From NCBI GenBank assembly GCA_003344405.1, contig NOWV01000009.1, positions 992,001-1,056,000 of the forward strand: a stretch of 64,000 nucleotides of DNA, in the 5' to 3' direction. How positions within the stretch are numbered: the first letter of the stretch is position 1; each line of letters opens with the position of its first letter. The DNA comes from Trichoplax sp. H2 (taxonomy: Eukaryota > Placozoa > Uniplacotomia > Trichoplacea). This document shows, piece by piece, positions 24,937 through 36,700 of this stretch. A program made the position numbers and the translations under genes. The notes beneath the pieces are model-generated. The model was not told the origin of the DNA, made no database searches, and saw only the letters and a list, made by a program, of their open reading frames with translations.

Positions 24937-27900
24937 TTAAGCACTGGGATATAATCGATCGCAGATAGCCTTTGTATAACCAGAGCAGGTGCCATTACCA
25001 CCCAAATCTTTTGTAAGTGCCTGTTAAAAGAATCAGTTTTCAATTATAATTAGTATATCAACATATATCACTATTGTGCAGTACTATAGCCAAAAAATAC
25101 TATCACATTTAGCACTGTAGTATTAGTAGGTACCGATCCCTCTCTTATAACATCTAAAGTAGCATTTTCGATTAAATCGGCATGGCCACGTAAGCCCATA
25201 TGCCGTAACATCATAACGGCACTAAGCAACAAAGCTGTTGGGTTAGCTTTATCTTGTCCGGCAATATCTGGCGCAGTACCATGGACCTGGATTAAATTGT
25301 ATAAATAGTATTTAGTATATATATATATATATACACTCTCAGTACTAGTAATTATGATTGAGCGATAGCGTGGTATATAGAATATATTATTTTACATACG
25401 GCTTCAAAAATAGCTATCCCATCCGAACCAATATTACCACTTGGTGTTACACCTAAACCTCCAATTAAGCCGGCACATAAATCGCTACACATAAAATATA
25501 TTTTAACGTTAATCCCAATTTCAGGTTTTTATATACTTCAATGTAATTGTCTAAGAGTTGTTGTAGTATTGATTACCTTAATATATCACCATATAAATTT
25601 GGCATAACAAGGACATCAAATCTGGATGGATCTAGTACTATCTAAAATCATACATTACGAGGCACCGTTATTACGCAATATACATCCAATAATTGTTCTA
25701 CATTATACTGTATAAGTAAGAGACTTCAGATAAGCACAGCACATTAGGTAATTTTCCTTTACCTGCAAACACGTAGTATCCAAATATACCTCGTTGTAGT
25801 CGATATTTTTATAATTATCAGCAACTTCTCGAAAGCACTTTAAGAATAAACCATCAGACATACGCCTATAAAACAAACGTGTAGTTACCAATTTACTTTT
25901 CGCATAATATATAATTAAATATATCAAATTGGAAGTTAATACTGTAGATAGTAGTTTTAGGATATCTTGGACAACACATTATGAACAACATCAATATAAA
26001 CCTGTGTTACACAATCACTATCCTCAATGTATCATACTACAAGTAGTAGATGAATATTCACGGGTTACTAAAGAGCCTTACATTATGTTGGCTTTGTGTA
26101 CAACAGTTAAGTTGCTTCTGTTGTTATCAGTTGCATACTGAAAGGCATATTCAGCTAGCCTAATTGAAGCTGCGCGCGTAATGAGTTTAATACTTTGTAC
26201 TACACCATCAACAACCTGCAATTTTAATGTTAGCATCATATTACGATTTATTTTTAACAGATTATATCAGCGGTAGTAAGAAAGGATAAAAAAGGGAAAA
26301 GTTACCTTATGTTCGATACCACTATATTCTCCTTCAGTATTTTCTCTTATAGTAACTAGGTCAACTCCATCATACGGTGTTTTGTAGCCTTCAATTGACT
26401 TACAAGGCCTGACATTAGCGAATAAATTAAAGGTCCTAAATAACCATTAAAGGTAGTAAATTAGTAATCGATGATAAACTAGATGGAGATGGAAGTAAAA
26501 AAATTGCAGATATGTACAAAAATGTTTATACTGTATCTTGAATTCCTTTATCTAGCCAGATGCATTTACGATTATCAATTGCAATAATAACACCATTATC
26601 TTTACTGTAATCCAATATCCGAAATACTAATAATATTAATGCCAAAATAGCGGATACTTTTCAACAAACATACTTTCTAAGAGTTAAATTCATGGATACA
26701 TGGCCTTTTCCAATTGGAGTAGCGAGCGGGCCTATAGATACGGTAAAGAGTGTGAAATATGAATTACTCTCGTACTTCAACCCTGGAAATACAATGTCCT
26801 CTTGATCTATTAATTATGACTAGTTATCTATTTTAATACTACTTACAGGATACAATAAATCTACTACAGTTAAAGTTTAAAAATTTCAAATTTATTCACT
26901 ACAAGCACATAGTAATTAGCTTTATAGTTAATACGAGAAGACTTAATTACCTTTTAGACCAACCATATTCTTTTTAACAGACTCGAAAGCAGCCGATGGA
27001 ATGACATATTTACCACTGGCCGCTTTAACAGGTGTTACATCGACTTGATCCCATTCGATAGGAGCCTAGTAATCCAATGATTATGCACGTATTACGCATA
27101 ATTTATGTATAAAGTCTTTTTAGAATCGGTCATTTATACTATTAATTGGTAGTCAGTCTTAGGCACCCGCATAGTAAATTCCTGCCGTATAACTAGGTAA
27201 TGGGATACTTTATCAATTATTTGGGAGTACTTGTTTCATTATATGAGTATTCCACGTTCTATATACTACATAGTTCTAAATAAGTTTTGAATTGCCACGG
27301 TATAAAATCAAGTAATAGATAGGGGTATACCCCTATCCCTTATCGTTATCGTAGTGACGAAAGGTTGTCAAGAGTCAAGTAGAGTACAGATGCTGCGATT
27401 GGGTATTAATGATCATCATTGACACAAGAATTTTCGAAATTATAACGCAATAGCATCTCTTAATGAGGTATCTACTGTTAGTGAAAGGAATGCCTGATAT
27501 CAACATTAACCTTTGCAGTAGCAAAAATTTCTTTGACAGCTTCAGAAATTTCTGGACCAATGCCATCTCCAGGGATTAGAGTTACTCTTCTCACCTAAAT
27601 TCATTTATAAATTTAATTTTATTAATTCCTTGCTTAGCTATTCATTTATAGTCAGAATCAGTATATTTTGCAATAAAAACTTTGATTATTATTTTATCCT
27701 AGTTGATATTAGATACTAGATAGGATGTAATATTACAGTATCATGGTGTTCAATTGGCCATCGTCCTCGATTGCAATGGTTTTGGTATACTACTGTACAT
27801 GCCAAGTCAACCTGTAACGGAATCATCCTTACAAGGTCGATAAGTGCTACTCTAACCTATATTTACAATGATCAGAAATGCAATTATCTAAAACTAAGTG

Positions 27901-28629
27901 GACACGTAGATGTCCAGTAAAGCATATTTGCACGTATAGTACAGTACTGTATGTTGCTTTTACTACTTTATAAGTATACCCGTACACATGATGCCAATCA
28001 TATGGACACTCTTTTGTTAATCGCTTACAAATCATTTGACATTTTCAAGATTTGTTGCTGATGTAACTACCGTACTTGAAGGGAATTGAATTCTTAGCCC
28101 AGCAATGTGTTTCATCTGACATTAATACTGTACATCATGGGCAATATCGGCATTTTATGGCATGATTATGATAGACTGTAGTCTGGTGTCTATGCAAGAT
28201 ATTGCTAAACGAGACATATGTATGACCGCAAACTAGACAATGAACACCGTGCTGTAAAATGCTCTATACTATACGGTATTATCCCATATATTGTTGAAGT
28301 AGTATAGTGAAACTTCCATCTTGGCTGCAAAATCTTGATTTATTGGATGCACAGCTGTATTTTCAAGCCCTCCATACTATATTGTATTATCTGATAAATT
28401 GCTTTCAACGATATTGTTGAAACTTACCTCTTGGCTGCAAAATCTTTTATTTATTAGATGCTTTTGAGATTCTCTCTTTGAAAATAAAATCAATTCAGTT
28501 AGCTACAATTGGCATGAGATTTCAAGAAGTTGCCATGCTTATTTTATAGTCGATACTTACGCTGACTGAGAGCAGTGATGGAACTTTTAGTAATTGTTGA
28601 ACTCTACGACCGGCTCCTGTCGCCATCAT
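24937..28629 (-). CDS. IDH3A: Isocitrate dehydrogenase [NAD+] subunit alpha, mitochondrial, complete
   Basis: Catalytic subunit of the mitochondrial NAD-dependent isocitrate dehydrogenase, oxidising isocitrate to 2-oxoglutarate in the TCA cycle. Exons (gene order): 28561-28629, 27511-27594, 26951-27065, 26674-26731, 26306-26435, 26082-26215, 25763-25865, 25577-25641, 25400-25484, 25134-25286, 24937-25020. They join in frame to 359 residues (human 366). The N-terminus is basic and hydroxylated, as expected for a mitochondrial targeting peptide, and ends before [14 protein letters not shown]. Further landmarks: [25 protein letters not shown] (substrate loop), [49 protein letters not shown] (NAD site). 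The C-terminal [13 protein letters not shown] type ending fits the alpha subunit rather than beta or gamma. Confidence 0.97.
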
Positions 28630-28840
28630 TGTAGTGACTAGATTACTAAACGAGAGGAATGACACTAGGAAAGAGTTTTTCATTGATAAAAAACCGAAGG
28701 CCGACTTTTTTGCTAGTCATTTTACTATACCGAACGACTCGAACCGTGCACTGTACTAAAGCCCTCCTCATGTCATATTGAACTTTGATTGTAGACTAAT
28801 AATACAGTCTACAGTATAGAGGTCTGCTGTGGATTACGAA

Positions 28841-29100
28841 TGTACAGTGTACAGTATGGTGCAGTACAGTTTACAGTACAATGCGCATACTCATACTGTA
28901 CAGTACAGTACAGTACTGTAAGTTACTGTACTGTACTGTATAGTTAATAAATAATAATAATAATTATTATTAACTAGTCACTGTACTGTACGTCTGTACG
29001 GCTGAAACCGTTCCACTACATCCCAAAACCAATGAAGAAGGCCAGATGCCAATCTTACTATACTGTACTATACATTAGACAGTTCAGTACTGTACAGTAG
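28841..29100. repeat. Cluster of TACTGTAC/GTACAGTA palindromic words
   Basis: More than a dozen overlapping TACAGTAC, TGTACAGT or TACTGTAC words in 260 bp. Within it, 28899-28915 and 28924-28940 form a perfect 17-bp inverted repeat around an 8-nt loop, followed by an AT-only imperfect palindrome at 28943-28974. The same words recur singly elsewhere in spacers and introns (about 770, 21400, 27935, 30020, 37620, 42735). Function unknown. Confidence 0.75.
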
Positions 29101-29460
29101 GTCAATGATAAACAGTAACTACATTTGAGCGCACACGCATATAAATAAATACAAAATGGTAGGCGTATAGAAATGCTAATTTAAGGCAGACTACCAACTC
29201 TGATAAAATACATGATAAGCATTAATTTATTAAGAAATAGAGGCTGCAATCTCATTATAATGAGCAAGACCCGTTACTGTAAGTGGAACGGGTACTTACT
29301 GCTAGGGATATTTCATACAACAATCAACCAACCGTAAATAGACTTTCCTAATACTGAAAATGGTGATTGAACAGCTTAGTTTTTAAAATTAAAAAAATCT
29401 TACTCAACATAATCAGTATAACGCGGATGTGCATTATTACCTCCTCTAGGATTTTAACAA

Positions 29461-29634
29461 ATGGTCTACTCTGTTTATAGCACCATCACAGGCTCACAGC
29501 GTTCGCATATCAAAGCATGTCGCCTGGCGGTTGAAAATGCCCGCCATGATGAACGAGAGATAGTTATTTTTGAAGTTTTTGACCCCTTAGTTATTTGCGG
29601 TATTGGTGTACGAAGGAAACGCGTCCTTTCATGA
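29461..29634 (+). other. Short open frame in a GC-rich island, coding status unclear
   Basis: A 57-codon frame starting at an ATG and ending at TGA. Its base composition is clearly richer in G and C than its surroundings, and the translation is mixed and protein-like (ends in RKRVLS). No family recognised. It also contains a GC-rich inverted repeat (GGCGG ... CCGCC near 29527-29548). It could be a small gene, a lost exon, or a promoter or enhancer patch. Confidence 0.2.
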
Positions 29635-30139
29635 TGGACCTTGCAACCCCCTAGGACTAATCATACAGACTTTACAGTTATTATGTAGGTTCATGACTAG
29701 CTTACGTTAACAATTGCGCTATTGGGAAGACCTTCAATGAGGCGCAAAACACTCCTTTATCAATATACTATTTCGACGCCATAAGCATCTGCGAGATGTA
29801 AATCACTATACTCTTACTTATTTATTGCATTAAGATTGGCTGTAAAAAAAGCACTGCTGATATGCTTGGCGCATTGCGACATTGAATCAAATAGAATTTA
29901 AAATCGCAATAATGGTAATGGCAACACTTCAAGCCAGGGCATAAATTACTCAATTGCTGTCAAACCTTAGCTTAATAATACGTATCAATAGAATCCTCTG
30001 ATAGCTTCATTGAACGTACAGTATTGTACAGCTGTATAGTCCAGTCCAGTCGCTTACGACTAAATCATAATTTAATTTTAACGCGAATAATATACAGAGA
30101 TTGTCGTCTTTGACGACATACGCAATTTTTGTGCAGGGA

Positions 30140-30651
30140 TTATTTCACAAATTTTGCAATTTTGTCAACTTTGTTTTCAGGTGGTGGCATCGGTGCTAGC
30201 GGACCACTAATCCATACTTGACCATACGATGCGGTTTTACTAGCTGATAAACAATTAATATTACTACAGCGAATATTCATTGAACATACAATCATTTAAT
30301 AAAATGAATATTCTTTGAAAATCTATTGCACATTCTAATCATACAATAATGAAATGGATTTGTTGTTATGTACAACATTATCATTGAATATAAATTCTTC
30401 AAGAACATACTGTATAAATGCTATAAATACATAGTCGAATCTTGATATTGCTATATCTATCTATCACGTTCGTAGAGGTGAGAAAATAACAGACCTTTCG
30501 TACTTCTACTGACTGCTTTTGAAAAATATAGCATACGATCATGCAGATACTCTAGGTCTAATTCATGGTAAAGTCGTATGTGCAGTAAAAATAAAATAAT
30601 GTGTACAATAATGGCTATTGGACAAAATAGTATAAAAGTTGCAAAAGAATA
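30140..30651 (-). CDS. Unrecognised small membrane protein, two 3' exons (5' end not found)
   Basis: Two exons on the minus strand, 30495-30651 and 30140-30243, join in phase 1 and end in TAA, giving 86 residues. The first exon starts after an acceptor (TAG at 30652-30654) and encodes one long hydrophobic stretch (about residues 3-25) followed by a charged segment (YHELDLEYLHDRM, then KAVSRSTK). The second encodes SYGQVWISGPLAPMPPP and a lysine-rich end (KIAKFVK). Splice sites, phase and amino-acid make-up argue for a real gene. No in-frame start codon precedes the hydrophobic stretch, so at least one upstream exon is missing from my model; it should lie between 30655 and about 33500. I do not recognise the family and assign no function. 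Confidence 0.5.
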
Positions 30652-33606
30652 CTAGATCTAACGAGCACAATTAATAATTTGGTTGTCATAGGCTACTGTC
30701 TAACAGCCAAAAGTATCCATAACCTATCGGCTAAAAATTCAACCCAATATAGAGTAAATCATCTACACAGTAAAACTAAGGTAATACCGTATATGTATAC
30801 GTCATTATATATCCTGTGACCAAAATATCCGCTTATCTAATCATGAATAAGATATTTTTTACAGTTATTCTATTTATAAGATTAAAGTCTTGATACGATT
30901 TAATTCATTAGACTATGGTAGCTAATAAATAAAACTAATAATATAATCACTAATTCTTTATCTCTTAATTGAATGGATAATTAAGTAGCCCTGCATTGCA
31001 CAAGAATAGTAGGTATTTCGCAGATGTTGTTACCTGTATATTAAGTTTATTTTAATACCTAAGCCAGAAAAGAAAAAAGGGAGGCATACATATATCTCTT
31101 TAAAAGAGAATAAGCAAGATAGTTTGAAAACTTAGTTCCACCGATTGAAGAATAAATCAATTTATATAAATTTTATGTTCAAATTTTAAATGATACTATT
31201 AATTACGCTTAAGAAACAATAGGGCATTTAATAATTTCCCTTTACCATGCTTTGTAGCTATATTGTTTTATTATTCTATTACCCAAATTTGTAGATATCA
31301 AGTCCACTTTGTCTCAAATTTTGGCACTGATATATTTATATATATATAGTAGTAAGAATAAGATAAAAAATATATACCGATGGTCAGAAGTAATATCATT
31401 CGTTTAAATAAGATTATATGGTAATTCTATCATTAAAGAGAGGGACTAAAACTGCAATTGTATACTTCAAATATCATTTAAGTGGTCATTCTCTCAACGT
31501 ATTGACATAAATGAGTATAAAAGACGATAAAAACTAAAAACTACCCGATTGGACCAATTTTAATTTGGATATCGTAAACAGATTATGCGATTTATCACTC
31601 TTTTTAGGAAATATACCGTAAAAGCTCTCCTTCATATATATATAATGACAAGCGTTTCCATCGCTCGATTCAATGAGCAAAGATCAAAATGTTGATCTGC
31701 TTAGGGGCGTCAATAAATTAAAAAAGATTAATAAAGTTTCTTTGTAGTTTTTGAGTATTTGGCGCCGCCACCTATTATTAAGCGTCTCAAGTAGAAGATA
31801 ACTACTATAATTACTGTATAATTAATATAGATATTACGTAACCTAACTACGGTCTTGATCAAATTCAATAGACTGATCATGTGTAATATATATAATAAAC
31901 ACCCATATAATATTAAATGGAAAAAAAATTTATCTTAGCCTTAAATCGCATTGTGCCTTGTTTATATTGTGTAAAAGATAATATTACAGATATCTATACG
32001 AAGATAACTTGCTGTAGGAAAAGGGTAATCACCTAGTAAAGAAATAGTACTGAGTATAGCATTGCTATCATCATAGTAAAAGCTACAGGCTGTATGATAT
32101 GGGTTTGTATAAATGATAAAATTGTGTTTTATTGATGTGCTTCAAAAGCCTATTTATTACTATCTAAGAATAAAAATGATAATAACAGCATCGTATTTGA
32201 CTACTAATTGAATTATCGATATAGTAGATGATTACGTTTATCATCGATATATAAATAGAAAAACTTTATAAGGATCCGATCCAATTTTAAGCAAACCTTT
32301 GTATAAAATTAATAAATCATCTATTAATGATTGTCGGTTCTATAATGGTAATAAATGAGAAATTATCCTTTTTTAATTGATTGATATTACCACCAACTAA
32401 AAATATCCTGTATAAGACTATCAATCACTATAGATAGATAAGATCAATACGATAAAATGTTGTGGTTAAAGGACTGCCTCAAGATAGACTTATCACAATA
32501 CAGTCATTGCTTAGTTTCTCTACTGGTCACTTGAGTAGTATAAGTACCCGTATCTATTCGAAATTTATCTATCTAAGCAATAGAATAGTTTTATGCATTT
32601 TTTTATCTAATTTTATTGATGGTGATTTATCGGAAAACCAATTGAATCAATAGATTAATATCGTCATAATTATATTAGCAATTAAGACCCCTTACTGGAT
32701 TTGATAGTACCTACTTCTATTCTATCTTTAATATTCATTCATTCATTCATTTCTTTATTTATTTCATCGACATTCAAGGATAAATTTTTCTCCTTTCAAG
32801 ACTAATCTATAACAATGTCAGTGAGAAATAAAAGAATCGATTCAATGCTTTTATGAATATCCACAATTTTCCATCATAAAAGTGAAACAATTATGGCTGA
32901 AAGAATGAACGTATTGAAATAACGAAAGGAAGTTCATCAACTGATGAATAGATGGTCTTCCGTTGAGGCTATTTATAGTTAATGAGACAGGTGTGCACAA
33001 TAAAATTATTCCAATTGATTCCAATATCGGTCATGAGAAAATTCTATGTTATCAGCTGATTAGTTGAGAAATAGCATAATAAATAAACAAAATCACCATT
33101 GACATGATAGAAAAAGAAATGCTTAGAAAGGATTTTTCGAATATAAAAGTGATATCATTATTCATGGAAAATCCTTTAATAAATACATAAAGGCGTCTAC
33201 AATACAAACGTAATAGAAAAATGGCAGATAGAGACGCGTATCCATCTAGATAGAAATCTATTGCCATCGCAAACAATAACATTTAAATACTCTATGCCAA
33301 CGTAAATGTCAAAGTTGTGTATTTTGACTCGGCAACAAGGTTAATTTTAGGATATCCAACCCATCCTATCAATAATTCAATAAATGGATGTTTTTGTCAT
33401 AATAGGCAAAGTTCCTGTTTTTACCATATTTAACGTCGTTTGATATTGATTATTCTGATTGGCAGTTGATACTGAAGTAGTTGCAGTTATTTATTGAACG
33501 TTATTAGCTATAGCTATATTAGTCCTTTTTTCACCACCGCGTGATCTACAAATACCCAATTATTGACATTATTTTTTCTTGAAAAATTTTTTTATCTCTT
33601 TAACCC
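30652..33606. other. Spacer with no recognised coding sequence
   Basis: About 3 kb of AT-rich DNA between the small membrane-protein exons and the second convertase. The missing 5' exon(s) of the minus-strand gene should be here. A hydrophobic minus-strand frame at 33052-33282 is noted but not supported as an exon. Confidence 0.4.
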
Positions 33607-33613
33607 TATAAAA
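33607..33613 (+). promoter_or_regulatory. TATA box candidate for the PCSK1-like gene
   Basis: TATAAAA about 105 nt upstream of the start codon of the secreted convertase. Transcription would begin near 33640, giving a short leader. A TATA promoter would fit a cell-type-restricted secretory gene. Motif evidence only. Confidence 0.45.
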
Positions 33614-33717
33614 CATAGCTTTTATTTTTTTTCGACTGTTAACGTCGCTCATTACCATCTTGGTCGTGAGCACAGCATAGACTACGAACAAAAAATAACA
33701 ACAATACGTAAAAAAAA

Positions 33718-36700
33718 ATGGCTCAAAGTAAAGGAAATTATTCAATTGCAATTCTCTTAGGTCTATTTTTTATTTCCATAACTACTGCAGCAGTAGCTGC
33801 TGCTATAAATGATCAAAACGATGATATTAAGGATGATGACGAAGGCGGCATCTCTAAACGCTATTCTAATACATGGATTGTTAAAATACCTGGTGGTAGG
33901 AAAAGAGCCGATGAAGTAGCGCATAAATTGGGCTATACCAATCTTGGCCGGGTAAGTTGATAACTGTAGTAATAGGTAGGATAGTTTATTCGCCTCTGCT
34001 AGGGTATTGAGACTGGCCCAATAGTAAAATAGAAATATTGCTGCTTACCCTTAACCTTATCTATTAATTCCTATACATATTTTAATTGATAAGTCTGATT
34101 TAAAATAGTAACATACAGCCAATAGCTGTGAGAGCATTGCAAGTTAATCGTATGTTCTTTCTGTTACACCTGTTTTTCTAAGCCACTATGTAACTGATAT
34201 GGAAAACACTTTCTATCGCTTTTCTTTCGTTATCGTAGTAATTCTTCAAAGCGTATATGAACCATAAATTAATTTTGTAGGGATAATTAATCTCGAAATA
34301 CGAATGAAAGATATGACTATAGTTATTCTTATTACACTTTCTTATCATTTAACTTGATTTTGTAAATAGTATAACTGCTTGTATTTCCAGTTGATTTCCA
34401 CCTTCAAATTAATAACGAAAATCCCTAAAGAGATTTAAAATAATTATAATTCTCTCTTGTTTTGTGTACTGTAATACAATATGTGCAATCTTTGTTAGCA
34501 GTATCCCTTCAAGTCAACTCAATAATAAGAAATACCGAGGTTTATTTCAATTTCCTCACATCGATGTATAGCTACTACAACATGCCACAGTAATACTTAC
34601 AAAAGCTATTTTCAATTTACGAATACGATCCAGTAATATTTTATCAAGCTAGGTACGTCTCCATTAGTTCGAGATCATAACCCATATAATTTTCTACCTA
34701 TTAAAAATATATAAGAATTTAGGATTTACTATTCGTAGCAGAGGAAGCCTTTACTATTTCATTCCACTTTCTAATTGTCAATACTATTATGTATTATTAA
34801 TTTAAGGGGACGATATTGAGTAGTCATCAATGTAGTTTTTCACCAACTTCAGATGCATAATACTCGAAAATAGTTCAGTTTACGAGATAGTATAACCTTC
34901 CCGTTAAGAAGAGAGTGTCTTTCCCTTAAAGTATTGATGCTAACCTAAACAACAACGACACACTTTATTATTTTATGGTCTAGATTGATTTTCTATTTTA
35001 TACCGTGAACTAAACAAGTTAAAACTAAGCTGTATTAATCTATAATTTGTCAATTTTTAAGATACATCGGATAAAGTACTGAATGCTTTACCTTAGAGGT
35101 CCTACAGAGAGAGACCAGGGTTCCTACTTTACGTCCTTTTTAAACTCGTTATTATCCATTAGCAGTTTTACAGTCAATATCAGTCTATCTACTCTTAATA
35201 AGCTTAAAATGAATGATACGCCTATCTTTTTAAGTCTAGTTTAGTGAGTTAGTATACGAAGGTTTGGAACACAAATCTTTACACTCTCTAGTCGCGATTA
35301 GAAATATTATAAAAGTATTTATTACAGTACACAAAATGTAGTGATAATACCCTTACGATTGATAATTTTTCGTACACCAATATGGTCGTATCGCTTTATG
35401 TAGTTTAAGTGCAAATTTTCACTATCTGTCACCTTACTATCAGTTCTTTAGCCCCTTATAATGTTGATCAATTTTGCTAGCAATAGTGCAACTTTTAAAT
35501 ACCCTAGAGTTAAACCGGCTAAATAACTTCCTTTTCCAGTTCTATAAATAAATAATCAGGCCCCACTAATAGAACTACAGTAAAACGATTGAAAGATAAT
35601 TATATAAATCGAACAGAGAGATGTCAAAATATCTCGTTTCCGATGTTGCTATAGGCCTTAAAACGATGTTTATTACGCTTGCAACTACACAGACAAAACT
35701 ATGAGCATATCGTAAGATACAGTGTATCTAACTTTACATTAATAATTTGGTAGTTAGCATGATAAGTTATCATACTTACGATTAAGTTCATAAGGCTCGT
35801 AAAGTATCCACTAAAATAATTGCTAATTGGCGTTAGTCTATTGCTATCTCAAACGTCTGATGTAACCGTTTTTATTGTCAAGTCTTTAACTTAGTAAACT
35901 CCTTTTACCTACTCCTTCGGACATACAGTAGTAAATATCACTATTACAGGAATATAAAATTCCATAGATTTGCTTCCTTTACCGTAGAAAAACTATATCA
36001 TATAAAGATTATATTCAAAATTTTTTAAATTTTGAATGTGATCGTAATCAGAAATAATCTTCTTTCTTAATTCCACCTACTCTATGATCCCAACTTTTTA
36101 ATAGCTAATAATTCCACTCAACAGCAACTGCACTTGCAAAATTAATTGATACGCAACAAAAACCTCCTGACATCTGGATTGAAATTTAATAAGAAAAAAA
36201 TTTAAAGTCATACCTTTATGACTTGTTTATTATATTCAGCTCTAAAATCGTACGATATGAATTTATGGAAAGATCAGTGACTCTGTAAAACTTATCCATC
36301 TTTTATTGTAGTGCATATTATGATTTTGTTCTGAAGCAACTGTCTACTATTACAATATTCTGTACTGGCATTGCATCGATTTATTGATTTAAAAATCACA
36401 AATAACTTGTTAAATAAAGAAGCAATCTGCTGTCAAGTAATTACACCCCTATTCCAGTAAATATTTCAATCTTAATCGTGTTCAATGCTTTCCTTCATTC
36501 TAGATTTCCGATTTAGACCTATACAACTTTAGGCACGATGACGTTCCAAGGCGATCAAAACGTGCTATTCATGATCGAACAAGACGGCTAGCTGAAGATG
36601 ATAATGTAAGGATTCATAGTATTGCTTCCAAACATTTTACTTTTGTTTTTATTAGATAGGGACGCCTATTGGATATTACAATCATCAAAGAATTATTCAC

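Larger units (their letters stand above)
28630..30139. other. Intergenic region upstream of IDH3A with palindromic words
   Basis: Holds the IDH3A upstream region, a dense cluster of GTACAGTAC/TACTGTA words (28841-29100, listed separately) and a short GC-rich island at 29461-29634 containing a 57-codon open frame. No known gene was recognised. Confidence 0.5.

Noticed and set aside
25929-26141. Plus-strand open frame of 70 codons
   Set aside because: Overlaps an IDH3A intron and the antisense of exon 26082-26215.
33052-33282. Hydrophobic minus-strand open frame of 76 codons
   Set aside because: No splice site links it in phase to the 30140-30651 exons, and hydrophobic translations are expected by chance in AT-rich DNA.
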